From: Phaeobacter sp. CECT 5382
Lineage (GTDB): Bacteria; Pseudomonadota; Alphaproteobacteria; Rhodobacterales; Rhodobacteraceae
Reading direction: 5' to 3'
Length of the DNA stretch: 64,000 nucleotides
Assembly: GCF_001457775.1 (NCBI RefSeq)
Contig: NZ_CYSG01000004.1
Location: forward strand, 62,001 to 126,000
Below are positions 56,556 through 64,000 of this stretch, in pieces; the first letter of the stretch is position 1, and each line of letters opens with the position of its first letter. The translations under genes were made by a program, and so were the position numbers. The notes beneath the pieces are model-generated. The model ran no database searches. It worked only from the letters and a program-made list of their open reading frames with translations, and was not told the origin of the DNA.

Positions 56556-58502
56556 TTACAACAAATCTGGTGGGGTCGCTTCCAGGCCTAGCGCCTTTGT
56601 AACAATTTCGAGGCTGTCCACACGGGTCTGCTTTTCGCCGAGACGGCGGATCGACACGGTGCGTTCTTCGACCTCGCGGTGACCAATGGCCAGGATCACG
56701 GGAACTTTGCCCAGCGAGTGCTCGCGGACCTTGTAGTTGATCTTTTCGTTGCGAATGTCAGCCTCGGCGCGCACGCCGACCTTTTGTAGCGCGGCCACAA
56801 CCTCTTGCACGTAGTCATCTGCATCCGAGGTGATCGAGGCAACAACCACCTGACGCGGTGCCAGCCAGAACGGCAGCTTGCCTGCGTGTTCTTCGATCAA
56901 AATGCCGATGAACCGCTCAAAAGACCCCAGGGTGGCGCGGTGCAGCATAAAGGGGCGATGCTTGTTGCCGTCCGCACCAATAAAGTTGGCCTCCAGACGT
57001 TCCGGCAGGTTGGGATCCACCTGCAGAGTGCCGCACTGCCAGTTCCGGCCGATGGCATCGGTCAGGGTGAACTCCAGCTTGGGGCCGTAGAACGCGCCTT
57101 CGCCTTCCAGCAGCTCGTATTCATAACCCGCCGCCTTGCAGGCATCGCCCAGGGCTTTTTCCACCAGATCCCAGCTCTCATCCGAGCCGATGCGCTTTTC
57201 AGGGCGGGTCGACAGTTTGATGGTCCAGTTGTGGAAGCCAAGATCGGCATAGACCTTGGACAGGAAGGCGATGAATTTGGCGGTCTCGGCCTCGATCTGA
57301 TCCTCGGCGCAGAAAATGTGGCCATCATCCTGAGTAAAGCCGCGCACCCGCATGATGCCATGCAGCGCACCGGAGGGCTCATAACGTGCGCAAGAGCCGA
57401 ATTCGGCCATGCGCAGCGGCAGATCGCGGTAGCTTTTGAGGCCCTGATTGAACACCTGCACGTGGCAGGGGCAGTTCATTGGTTTCAGCGCGTTGACGGC
57501 TTTCTCGCGGGCATGCTCTTCGTCGACTTCAACGATGAACATGTTTTCCTGGTATTTGTCCCAGTGACCCGAGGCCTCCCAGAGTTTGCGATCGACCACC
57601 TGCGGAGTGTTCACCTCGACATAGCCGTCGCGTTCCTGCATCCGGCGCATGTAGTCCTGCAGGGTGGTGTAGATTTTCCAGCCGTTAGGATGCCAGAAGA
57701 CCTGACCGGGAGCCTCTTCCTGCATGTGGTAGAGGTTCATTTCGCGGCCCAGCTTGCGGTGGTCGCGTTTGGCGGCCTCTTCCAGCATGTTAAGATGGGC
57801 TTTGAGCTTTTCCTTGCCGGTGAAGGCGACGCCGTAGATCCGCTGCAACATGGCGCGATCACTGTCGCCGCGCCAATAGGCCCCGGCGATGGACATCAGT
57901 TTGAAGGAGTCACCCGGCAGCTGGCCAGTGTGCTGCAGGTGTGGTCCGCGGCAGAGATCCTGCCAGTGGCCATGCCAATACATGCGCAAAGGCTCGTCAC
58001 CAGGAATGGCGTCGATCAGCTCCACCTTATAGGGCTCGTTGTTGGCCTCATAGAATTTCACTGCACGTTCGCGCTCCCAGACCTCGGTGGTCACGGGCTC
58101 GCGCTTGTTGATGATTTCTTTCATCTTCTTTTCGATCACGCCCAGATCTTCGGGGGTGAAGGGCTCGGCGCGGTCAAAATCGTAGTACCAGCCGTTTTCA
58201 ATGACGGGTCCGATAGTGACCTTGGTGTCGGGCCACAGTTCCTGCACGGCGCGTGCCATGACATGGGCGAGATCGTGACGGATCAGCTCATTGGCCTGTT
58301 CTTCGTCCTTCATGGTGTGCAGGGCGATCGAGGCATCGGCCATGATCGGCCATTGCAGATCCCAGTGCTGGTCGTTGACGGTGGCAGAGATGGCTTTTTT
58401 CGCCAGCGAGGTCGAAATATCGGCCGCGACTTCGGCTGCGGTGACGCCAGCCTCATAGCTGCGTGCATTGCCATCGGGAAGGGTGAGAGAGATTTGGGCC
58501 AT
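56556..58502 (-). CDS. thrS: Threonyl-tRNA synthetase
   Basis: A 648-residue class II synthetase that charges tRNA-Thr. The N-terminal TGS domain begins [19 protein letters not shown]; the editing (SAD) domain has [20 protein letters not shown] and [12 protein letters not shown]; the catalytic core has [19 protein letters not shown] and [15 protein letters not shown]; the anticodon domain closes the chain. ATG 58502 gives the normal start; ATG 58535 adds eleven residues. Confidence 0.96.
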   Translation of the reverse strand: MAQISLTLPDGNARSYEAGVTAAEVAADISTSLAKKAISATVNDQHWDLQWPIMADASIALHTMKDEEQANELIRHDLAHVMARAVQELWPDTKVTIGPVIENGWYYDFDRAEPFTPEDLGVIEKKMKEIINKREPVTTEVWERERAVKFYEANNEPYKVELIDAIPGDEPLRMYWHGHWQDLCRGPHLQHTGQLPGDSFKLMSIAGAYWRGDSDRAMLQRIYGVAFTGKEKLKAHLNMLEEAAKRDHRKLGREMNLYHMQEEAPGQVFWHPNGWKIYTTLQDYMRRMQERDGYVEVNTPQVVDRKLWEASGHWDKYQENMFIVEVDEEHAREKAVNALKPMNCPCHVQVFNQGLKSYRDLPLRMAEFGSCARYEPSGALHGIMRVRGFTQDDGHIFCAEDQIEAETAKFIAFLSKVYADLGFHNWTIKLSTRPEKRIGSDESWDLVEKALGDACKAAGYEYELLEGEGAFYGPKLEFTLTDAIGRNWQCGTLQVDPNLPERLEANFIGADGNKHRPFMLHRATLGSFERFIGILIEEHAGKLPFWLAPRQVVVASITSDADDYVQEVVAALQKVGVRAEADIRNEKINYKVREHSLGKVPVILAIGHREVEERTVSIRRLGEKQTRVDSLEIVTKALGLEATPPDLL

Positions 58503-58672
58503 GGTCTGGCTGCTCCTCGTCGGTTTGGCGCCCACTGAACGCCCGGTTGCGGGTTATGTGTTTCGTGAATGATTTGGCAGCTTGATCGGGTGCTGTCAAT
58601 ATCGCTGCGACATCATAGCAAAACACCCAATTTAGTCAGGTGTAGACCGGTCTTGCCGCAAATCGGGGTTTT

Positions 58673-59680
58673 CTAATCTTGCAGCGGTGCGGGAACCCCG
58701 TCGCGGATCACGGCGGAAAAATCAGGGCCAAGCCCATAGGCCTGCGCCCGAGGGCTGATCTGACCCTTTTCAATCAGCTCCGATAGAGACAGGCGGCTGT
58801 CTAGCACCCCGGCATCAAAGGAGTATTCCGGCAGATAGCCGTTGGCCATGACGCGCCAGTCCAGCGGGACCTCGTCAACAATGGTGCGGATCATCTGAAA
58901 AACCACGGTTGTGCAATTGGTGAACAGCGAGTTGTACCATTGTGGGCGCTGCGCCAGACGATTGGCCGCGTCAACATATTGCAACAACAACGCGCGGGCC
59001 TTTTCAGGGGTGACCCTGATCCGGTAAAGCTGCACGTCTTCGCCGCGGGCATTGGTACGGGTGCCGACCACGTCGCGTTCATCGGCGGCGACAATGGCCA
59101 GGGTATTGGTCTTGAACATATCCGCCACCGGAGAGAAGCCGCCGCCGATCTGGCGCCGCACTTCCACTGACCAGGCAATATGGTCGCCGCCTGCAAAGCC
59201 AAAGCTGACAATCATATGCGCGATGGCTTTACCGGACCAATAAGACATAAACAGATCTACCGTTTGCAGCTGGTCCAGATCATAGCTGCGCTGTTCCCAC
59301 TGGACGTCAAAATCCTGCGGACTGCGCCAGGTGAAGTTACGCACATCCTCCAACCTCAGGACGGATCCGTCGAGCGATCCCGTCACCTGTCGCGCCACAT
59401 CCGGGGCCCAGGGACGGTCGGTCGGAGGCGTCAGCGAGACCCACCAGGTCAGCACAGTTGCCAGTGCCAGGCAAAAGGTTGCGAGTGCACGCAAGCGACG
59501 GGGGCGGAACTGGCCCAGGATGACAGCAAGCCCCAGCAGTACAAAGCATAGCGCGAATACGGCCCTCATTATCTCTCCGAAGGGGAGGCGGTACCACAGC
59601 GCCAGAGCTGCCCAGAGGCTGGCAATCGCGATCAACAGGCACAAAAGAATGAGAAAAGTGCGGTGAAATGCTTGTGTCAT
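58673..59680 (-). CDS. DUF4105-domain membrane protein
   Basis: A 335-residue protein with three N-terminal helices (about 8-28, 38-56, 66-85) and a DUF4105 domain from about residue 120 on, with VDLFMSYWSGKAIAHMIVSF and a conserved YNSLFTNCTTVVFQMIR, the family's NCTT motif. The domain probably lies in the periplasm. Family function is unknown. Divergent from the hydrolase gene at 59866. Confidence 0.85.
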   Translation of the reverse strand: MTQAFHRTFLILLCLLIAIASLWAALALWYRLPFGEIMRAVFALCFVLLGLAVILGQFRPRRLRALATFCLALATVLTWWVSLTPPTDRPWAPDVARQVTGSLDGSVLRLEDVRNFTWRSPQDFDVQWEQRSYDLDQLQTVDLFMSYWSGKAIAHMIVSFGFAGGDHIAWSVEVRRQIGGGFSPVADMFKTNTLAIVAADERDVVGTRTNARGEDVQLYRIRVTPEKARALLLQYVDAANRLAQRPQWYNSLFTNCTTVVFQMIRTIVDEVPLDWRVMANGYLPEYSFDAGVLDSRLSLSELIEKGQISPRAQAYGLGPDFSAVIRDGVPAPLQD

Positions 59681-59712
59681 CGGCCTGCCTTAGGGTCACT
59701 GGGGATCGCGAA

Positions 59713-59742
59713 TTTTTTGGCGCACCCTTTTTTGGCGCACCC
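59713..59742. repeat. Perfect 15-bp tandem duplication
   Basis: The unit of six T followed by GGCGCACCC occurs twice, head to tail, with no spacer, in the control region between the DUF4105 gene and the hydrolase gene. Confidence 0.85.
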
Positions 59743-59865
59743 TAGGGGCAGAGCAGAAATGGAGCAAGCCCGGCTTCGCACTGCCTGCCGGGGCGGGGGA
59801 TTGGCAATTGCAGCTGTCAAGATTGCATGGCACATCTTGGAGTGAAGCCCAAAATGGAGAAACTG

Positions 59866-60618
59866 ATGATGGCTGAGACGCGTTTTCTTGAGACAGAGCA
59901 GGGGCGCCGCATTGCTTATCACCACCATCCCGGCAGCGGACCGACGGTGATTTTTCTGGGCGGGCTGAAATCCGATATGGAGGGCACCAAGGCGATCCAC
60001 CTCGAAGCCTGGGCCAAGGCGCGTGGGCAGGCATTTTTGCGCTTTGACTACTCTGGCCATGGCGAAAGTTCCGGCACCTTTGAAGAAGGCTGTATTGGAG
60101 ATTGGCATCAGGATAGCGTTGCGGCGATCTCGACCCTGATCGAGGGGCCAATCCTGCCGGTTGGCTCCTCCATGGGGGGCTGGCAGGCGCTATTGTTGGC
60201 CAAGGCCATGCCGGAACGCATCTGTGGCATGGCGACGATTGCTGCCGCGCCGGATTTTACCGAAGATGGCTATTGGGAGAGTTTCACTGAAGCCCAAAAG
60301 GCGGAGCTAGAGACCCGTGGCTATGTTGAACTTCCCAGCGACTATATGGAGCCTTACCGCATCAGCAAACGTCTGATCGAGGATGGGCGTGATCACCTGG
60401 TGTTGCGCGGCCCTCTGGCGTTGCCTTTCCCGGTGCGTAGCCTTCAGGGCACGGCGGACACGGCGGTTTCGACTGAAACGGCATTGCGCCTGCTGGATCA
60501 CGTGACCTGCGAGGATATGCGCCTGACCCTAGTCAAGGATGCCGACCACCGGTTTTCTGATGGTCCCTGTCTGGGACTGATCGAGGCCGCTGTGCAGGAA
60601 CTGGCTGATCGCGTCTGA
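59866..60618 (+). CDS. Alpha/beta hydrolase
   Basis: A 250-residue serine hydrolase. The oxyanion/strand region is IFLGGLKSDMEGTKA, the motif after strand 4 is YSGHGESSGTF, the nucleophile elbow is VGSSMGGWQALL, and the histidine lies in KDADHRFSDGP. The pattern is like that of ABHD10-type thioesterases or esterases. I prefer ATG 59866, six bases after GGAG; upstream ATGs at 59827 and 59854 are possible. The VOC gene follows 36 bp later. Confidence 0.85.
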   Translation: MMAETRFLETEQGRRIAYHHHPGSGPTVIFLGGLKSDMEGTKAIHLEAWAKARGQAFLRFDYSGHGESSGTFEEGCIGDWHQDSVAAISTLIEGPILPVGSSMGGWQALLLAKAMPERICGMATIAAAPDFTEDGYWESFTEAQKAELETRGYVELPSDYMEPYRISKRLIEDGRDHLVLRGPLALPFPVRSLQGTADTAVSTETALRLLDHVTCEDMRLTLVKDADHRFSDGPCLGLIEAAVQELADRV

Positions 60619-60654
60619 TATGCACAACCCGCTGCGACAGAAGGAGGAAAGACA

Positions 60655-61080
60655 ATGGAACAACGGGTCAGTCTGATCACTCTCGGGGTGCCGGATATGG
60701 ACAAGGCTGCTGCGTTTTATGACGCTCTTGGCTGGACACGAGCCGAAAGCCCGGATGGGGTGATTGCCTATGATCTGATTTCGCAGACGCTGGGGCTGTA
60801 CCCTTTGGAAAAACTGGCCGAGGACATGGGGCTGCCCCTGTCCGCCTTGGGAGCTGGGGCGATGACGCTGAGCCATAATACCCGTTCTGCGCAGGAGGTG
60901 GATCAGCTGATGCAGGCCGCAAAAGCCGCCGGAGCAGAGGTTCTGCGCCCCGCCGGGGAGGTTTTCTGGGGCGGCTATATCGGCTATTTTCGTGCCCCGG
61001 ACGGGCATATCTGGGAAATAGCCCATAATCCGTTTTCACCGCTTTCCGAAGAGGGCGCGTTCCGGTGGAATGGGTTCTGA
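60655..61080 (+). CDS. VOC-family protein
   Basis: A 141-residue glyoxalase/bleomycin-resistance-type protein with two beta-alpha-beta-beta-beta modules. It starts MEQRVSLITLGVPDMDKAAA, and the second module has AMTLSHNTRSAQEVDQLMQA and YFRAPDGHIWEIAHNP, the typical GHIWEI ending. Metal ligands and substrate are unclear. It follows the hydrolase in the same operon. Confidence 0.87.
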   Translation: MEQRVSLITLGVPDMDKAAAFYDALGWTRAESPDGVIAYDLISQTLGLYPLEKLAEDMGLPLSALGAGAMTLSHNTRSAQEVDQLMQAAKAAGAEVLRPAGEVFWGGYIGYFRAPDGHIWEIAHNPFSPLSEEGAFRWNGF

Positions 61081-61319
61081 GCGCGCGTCTCTGCGACCTC
61101 TGATGTTTCCACCGTCTTCATCACCGTGAAAGCCTGCGAACACCCGGCTTTACGGTGCAGAGTGCCGACTGACGCTGTGACAAAATCCGAATGACCGCTT
61201 GCCCTGTCGGCCATCAGGCCGCAAGACTGGCTGCGAGATCGCGTTCCGGCCTTCAGTCAGGGCGGGCGTGACAACGGGTGCCGCAGTGAATGCACCCGAA
61301 CAGGCAGAGGGCACTGGTG

Positions 61320-62060
61320 ATGGAACAATCGGGGAATTGGGGGCAGGAACCGGTGGTTCTGTTGCCGGGCATGATGTGTGACGCTCGTATCTTTACGCCT
61401 CAGATCAATGCCTTGTCTGCGCAGGCCCCCGTGATGGTAGCGCCTCTTGTTGGCGGTGATCGTGTCGAAGATATTGCTACCCACATCCTGTCGATGCTGC
61501 CGGAACGCTTTGCACTGGCCGGGCTTTCGATGGGCGGTATCGTGGCGCTGGAGATCCTACGCCGCGCGCCGTCACGCATCACGCGGTTGTGCCTGATGGC
61601 GACCACACCGTTGTCGGAAACCCCGGATCAGGCAGCCATGCGTGAGCCACTGATCATTGCAGCGCGTACGGGCGGGCTGGACAAGGCCCTGCAACAGACG
61701 CTGCCACCCGAGGTTCTGGCACCTGGTGGGCGTCGACTGGAGGTGCTCAACCTGGTGCGGGAGATGGGGCTGGATTTGGGAGCAGAGCTCTACGTCGATC
61801 AAAGCCGGGCATTGCAGCGGCGTTCTGATCAGCAGGCCACAGCGCGACGCTGTCAGGTGCCGACCCTGATCCTCTGTGGGGAATACGATCGTCTTACGCC
61901 GGTCAAGCGACACGAGTTTCTCGCTGAACTTATTCCACATGCCGGGCTGGAGATCATCGCGGGTGCGGGGCATCTGCCGGGACTAGAACAGCCCGAAGCG
62001 GTCAATCAAGCGCTTTTGGGATGGCTCGCGGCACCTGCAGGAGTTGCAGCCCCGGCGTGA
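61320..62060 (+). CDS. Alpha/beta hydrolase
   Basis: A 246-residue serine hydrolase. Motifs are the oxyanion stretch VVLLPGMMCDARIF, the nucleophile elbow LAGLSMGGIVAL, the acid in LCGEYDRLTPVKRH, and the histidine in GAGHLPGLEQPEAV. Substrate is unknown. ATG 61320 is about eight bases after GAGGG; an in-frame ATG at 61290 is also possible. Confidence 0.85.
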   Translation: MEQSGNWGQEPVVLLPGMMCDARIFTPQINALSAQAPVMVAPLVGGDRVEDIATHILSMLPERFALAGLSMGGIVALEILRRAPSRITRLCLMATTPLSETPDQAAMREPLIIAARTGGLDKALQQTLPPEVLAPGGRRLEVLNLVREMGLDLGAELYVDQSRALQRRSDQQATARRCQVPTLILCGEYDRLTPVKRHEFLAELIPHAGLEIIAGAGHLPGLEQPEAVNQALLGWLAAPAGVAAPA

Positions 62061-62150
62061 AGTTCATCCGCGCGGCGCCGCCAAGAATTTGCCGATTGAG
62101 CAACGTCATTGCCAAGATCATTGCCAGATGTGAACGAACCGCAGTACCGC

Positions 62151-62726
62151 CTACTGGGGGTAAAGCGTCGCCCGAGCTTCTTTGCTCAGGACTTCAGGCG
62201 GGGCGACAGGTGCGCCGCTTTGTGCGTCGAAAAAGGGGGTCTCGCGCCACAGCCCGGACAGACGGGCAGTAGTCATGCGGGAAAAAATCCCAATGACCAT
62301 GCGCATCATGCCTTGGTTCTGCGGCGGCTTTCCCGGTTTGATCACATGTGATTTGGCGCGAATTCTGCCCAGGGCAGCCGTGTCGTCAAATAGGTCCGAC
62401 CGCAGTCCAACAAAGGCCAGCTGCGGTTTGGCCAGGGTATTGGCGACGGGCGTGCCACAGCATCCCGCATACCAGCGAAACAGCCCCTTGGGACCCAAGC
62501 GCATCAGGCGCAACTGGTCAGCGCCCTGCGTCAAGGTGATCCCATGCGGGGCCAGCTGGAACAAATCGACGCCTGCTGTCGGGTCCGGTTGCTTGTGGTA
62601 GAGCTCGTTTGCGCGACAGTCCGGGCAAAAGCACATCAGCCGAAGCCCGGATTTCCGGGCCTCAGGTGATATATGTCCGGCCAGCTGACCACAGGAGCAG
62701 GAAAACCCAAGGCAGGCTTTGCTCAT
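62151..62726 (-). CDS. DUF6151 / GFA-like protein
   Basis: A 191-residue protein with Cys clusters typical of GFA-like (Mss4) zinc folds: GFSCSCGQLAGH at the N-terminus, RLMCFCPDCRANELY and YAGCCGTPVANTL. I recall the family as DUF6151. It probably binds zinc; glutathione-formaldehyde chemistry is not demonstrated. It starts 6 bp from the end of phaZ, hence likely co-transcribed. Confidence 0.8.
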   Translation of the reverse strand: MSKACLGFSCSCGQLAGHISPEARKSGLRLMCFCPDCRANELYHKQPDPTAGVDLFQLAPHGITLTQGADQLRLMRLGPKGLFRWYAGCCGTPVANTLAKPQLAFVGLRSDLFDDTAALGRIRAKSHVIKPGKPPQNQGMMRMVIGIFSRMTTARLSGLWRETPFFDAQSGAPVAPPEVLSKEARATLYPQ

Positions 62727-62731
62727 TGCCT

Positions 62732-64000
62732 TCAGGCCTCTTTCGTCTTGGGCTTGGCTGTGTTGCGGTTCGCCGCCTTTGGCTTAGGCTTGCGGGAGTT
62801 GGCGTCCATGAAGTCGATCACCAAGGGGCGGATATTGTCGCGCCAGCTGCGCCCTGCAAAAATACCGTAGTGGCCAGCACCGGGTTCGACATGGCTGGCT
62901 TTCTTGCTGTCGGGCAGGCCAGTGCACAGGTCTAGCGCGGCGATACACTGTCCGGGGGCAGAGATGTCATCATTGGCGCCTTCGACGGTTTTGACCGCGA
63001 CATCGGTGATGGCGCCGATGTCGACCTTGTGGCCATCGACGATGAACTCATTGCGGGCGATTTCCCGCGATTTGAACACGCGTTCCACGGTGGAAAGGTA
63101 GAATTCCGCCGTCATGTCCATCACCGCCAGATATTCGTCATAAAAGCGGTTGTGTGCATCGTGATCCGAGGCTTCGCCGCGGCTGGCACGCTGAATCTGG
63201 TCGGTAAAGGCCTTGGAATGGCGGTCCATGTTCATCGACATGAAGGAGGACAGCTGCAGCAGGCCGGGATAGACTTTGCGCCCGACGCCGGGATACTTGA
63301 AACCGACGCGCTGGATCATGGTTTCTTCCAGTTGGCCCATGGTGACGCGGCGGCCAAAATCGGTGACTTCGGTTGGGGTTGCATCCGGGTCAACCGGGCC
63401 ACCAATCAAGGTCAAAGATGAAGGCTGAGCCTCTGGATCCTGTTCGGCGAGATAGGCGGTTGCCGCCAGCGTCAGTGGTGCGGGCTGACAGACAGCAACC
63501 ACATGGGTGTCAGGGCCGAGTTCACGCATGAAATCAACGAGGTAAAGGGTGTAGTCTTCGATGTCGAATTTGCCGGCGGAGACTGGGATGTCGCGGGCAT
63601 TGTGCCAGTCAGTGATATAGACTTCGCAGTTGACCAGCAGGCTTTTCACGGTGGAGCGCAGCAGGGTCGCATAGTGGCCGGACATCGGCGCGACGACCAG
63701 AACTTTGCGAGGTTGTTCCTTGCGGCCCGCAACATGGAAATGGATCAGATCGCCAAAGGGGCGTTCCACCACGGTATTGACCTCAACCAGATGGTCCTTG
63801 CCATCTTCGCAGGTGAAGGTGCGGATGCCCCAGTCGGGTTTGACGGTCATGCGCTGAAACGTGCGCTCGGTCACTTCGCCCCAGGCGGCCATCCAGCTGA
63901 GCGCCGGGTTGGGCAGGGCGGCAAGACCGGGATAGGACGCCATCGACAGGGCGCTTGCACCCAGCCATTGGTTCATGTTCCGGGCGGTTTCCATCAAGTC
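62732..64000 (-). CDS. phaZ: Intracellular PHA depolymerase (partial at window edge)
   Basis: At least 421 residues of an intracellular polyhydroxyalkanoate depolymerase. The nucleophile region is VVAVCQPAPLTLAA, with cysteine in place of serine as in the Ralstonia PhaZ type. Other segments are VLVVAPMSGHYATLLRST, the aspartate in VYITDWHNARD, and the C-terminal histidine in GAGHYGIFAGRSW. The chain ends in a Lys-rich tail (RKPKPKAANRNTAKPKTKEA). An in-frame ATG is at 63994, but the roseobacter homologues I recall start a few residues earlier (YDLMETARN), so the gene probably continues past 64000. Confidence 0.9.
   Translation of the reverse strand, partial: DLMETARNMNQWLGASALSMASYPGLAALPNPALSWMAAWGEVTERTFQRMTVKPDWGIRTFTCEDGKDHLVEVNTVVERPFGDLIHFHVAGRKEQPRKVLVVAPMSGHYATLLRSTVKSLLVNCEVYITDWHNARDIPVSAGKFDIEDYTLYLVDFMRELGPDTHVVAVCQPAPLTLAATAYLAEQDPEAQPSSLTLIGGPVDPDATPTEVTDFGRRVTMGQLEETMIQRVGFKYPGVGRKVYPGLLQLSSFMSMNMDRHSKAFTDQIQRASRGEASDHDAHNRFYDEYLAVMDMTAEFYLSTVERVFKSREIARNEFIVDGHKVDIGAITDVAVKTVEGANDDISAPGQCIAALDLCTGLPDSKKASHVEPGAGHYGIFAGRSWRDNIRPLVIDFMDANSRKPKPKAANRNTAKPKTKEA

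Noticed and set aside
56805-58538. A 577-residue frame opposite thrS
   Set aside because: It is the antisense shadow of a conserved GC-rich synthetase gene; its translation has no recognisable motif.

Overview
The window looks like chromosome of a marine Roseobacter-group alphaproteobacterium (Rhodobacteraceae). This rests on the pcc cluster with a ScfR-type regulator, the betI/betT/betB/betA choline locus, the neighbouring ppx, hda and AI-2E-type membrane protein genes, short editing-less ProRS, Rhodobacterales families such as DUF6497, a SdhE-like factor and high-GC codon use. I see no insertion sequence, prophage, CRISPR array, rRNA or tRNA. One AT-rich gene (39327-40037) and a hairpin-dense spacer beside it are the clearest accessory material.

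Left to right. 1-2019: a DMT exporter and a DUF1036 secreted protein. 2145-7622: choline uptake and oxidation to glycine betaine, with divergent repressor betI. 8221-23104: propionyl-CoA assimilation, namely the regulator pccR, pccB, a string of small envelope or unknown genes, pccA and methylmalonyl-CoA mutase, with an MFS efflux pump and an RTX M10 protease embedded. TTTGCAAA-type boxes lie before both pccR and pccB. 23319-29624: a VOC protein, a DjlA-like TerB/J-domain protein, an EEP-fold phosphatase or nuclease, a small exported protein, exopolyphosphatase, an Hda-like DnaA-domain protein and an AI-2E-type membrane protein. 29807-42019: a FAD oxidoreductase, proS, lolC/E-lolD, a YdcZ transporter, a lipid-anchored cytochrome c, a metalloprotease-like lipoprotein, a frameshifted 3-methyladenine glycosylase, a thioesterase, a membrane protein, the accessory stretch and parE. 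42266-52110: an AhpD-like protein, an epoxide-hydrolase-like enzyme, ppk2, a MATE pump, aspartate aminotransferase, an XRE regulator, sdhE, a MarR regulator, glyoxalase, thyA and folA. 52339-53493: a cold-shock protein, an ArsC-like protein and a small membrane protein. 53641-56335: a bufferin-type RiPP operon. 56556-64000: thrS, a DUF4105 protein, two alpha/beta hydrolases, a VOC protein, a DUF6151 protein and a PHA depolymerase cut by the window edge.

The most striking system is the leftward bufA1-bufB-bufC-bufD locus. It holds a secreted four-cysteine DUF2282 precursor, a DUF692/MNIO iron oxidase, a DUF2063 partner and a DoxX membrane protein. A 9-bp hairpin separates the precursor from the enzyme genes, and terminators close both ends. 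This architecture matches the recently described copper-binding bufferins of Caulobacter, so the family is known, but this copy and its attenuator-like spacer deserve attention.

Metabolically the region joins osmolyte metabolism (choline to betaine), C3 assimilation (propionyl-CoA to succinyl-CoA), polyphosphate and PHA storage turnover (ppx, ppk2, phaZ), folate/thymidylate synthesis and outer-membrane lipoprotein export.
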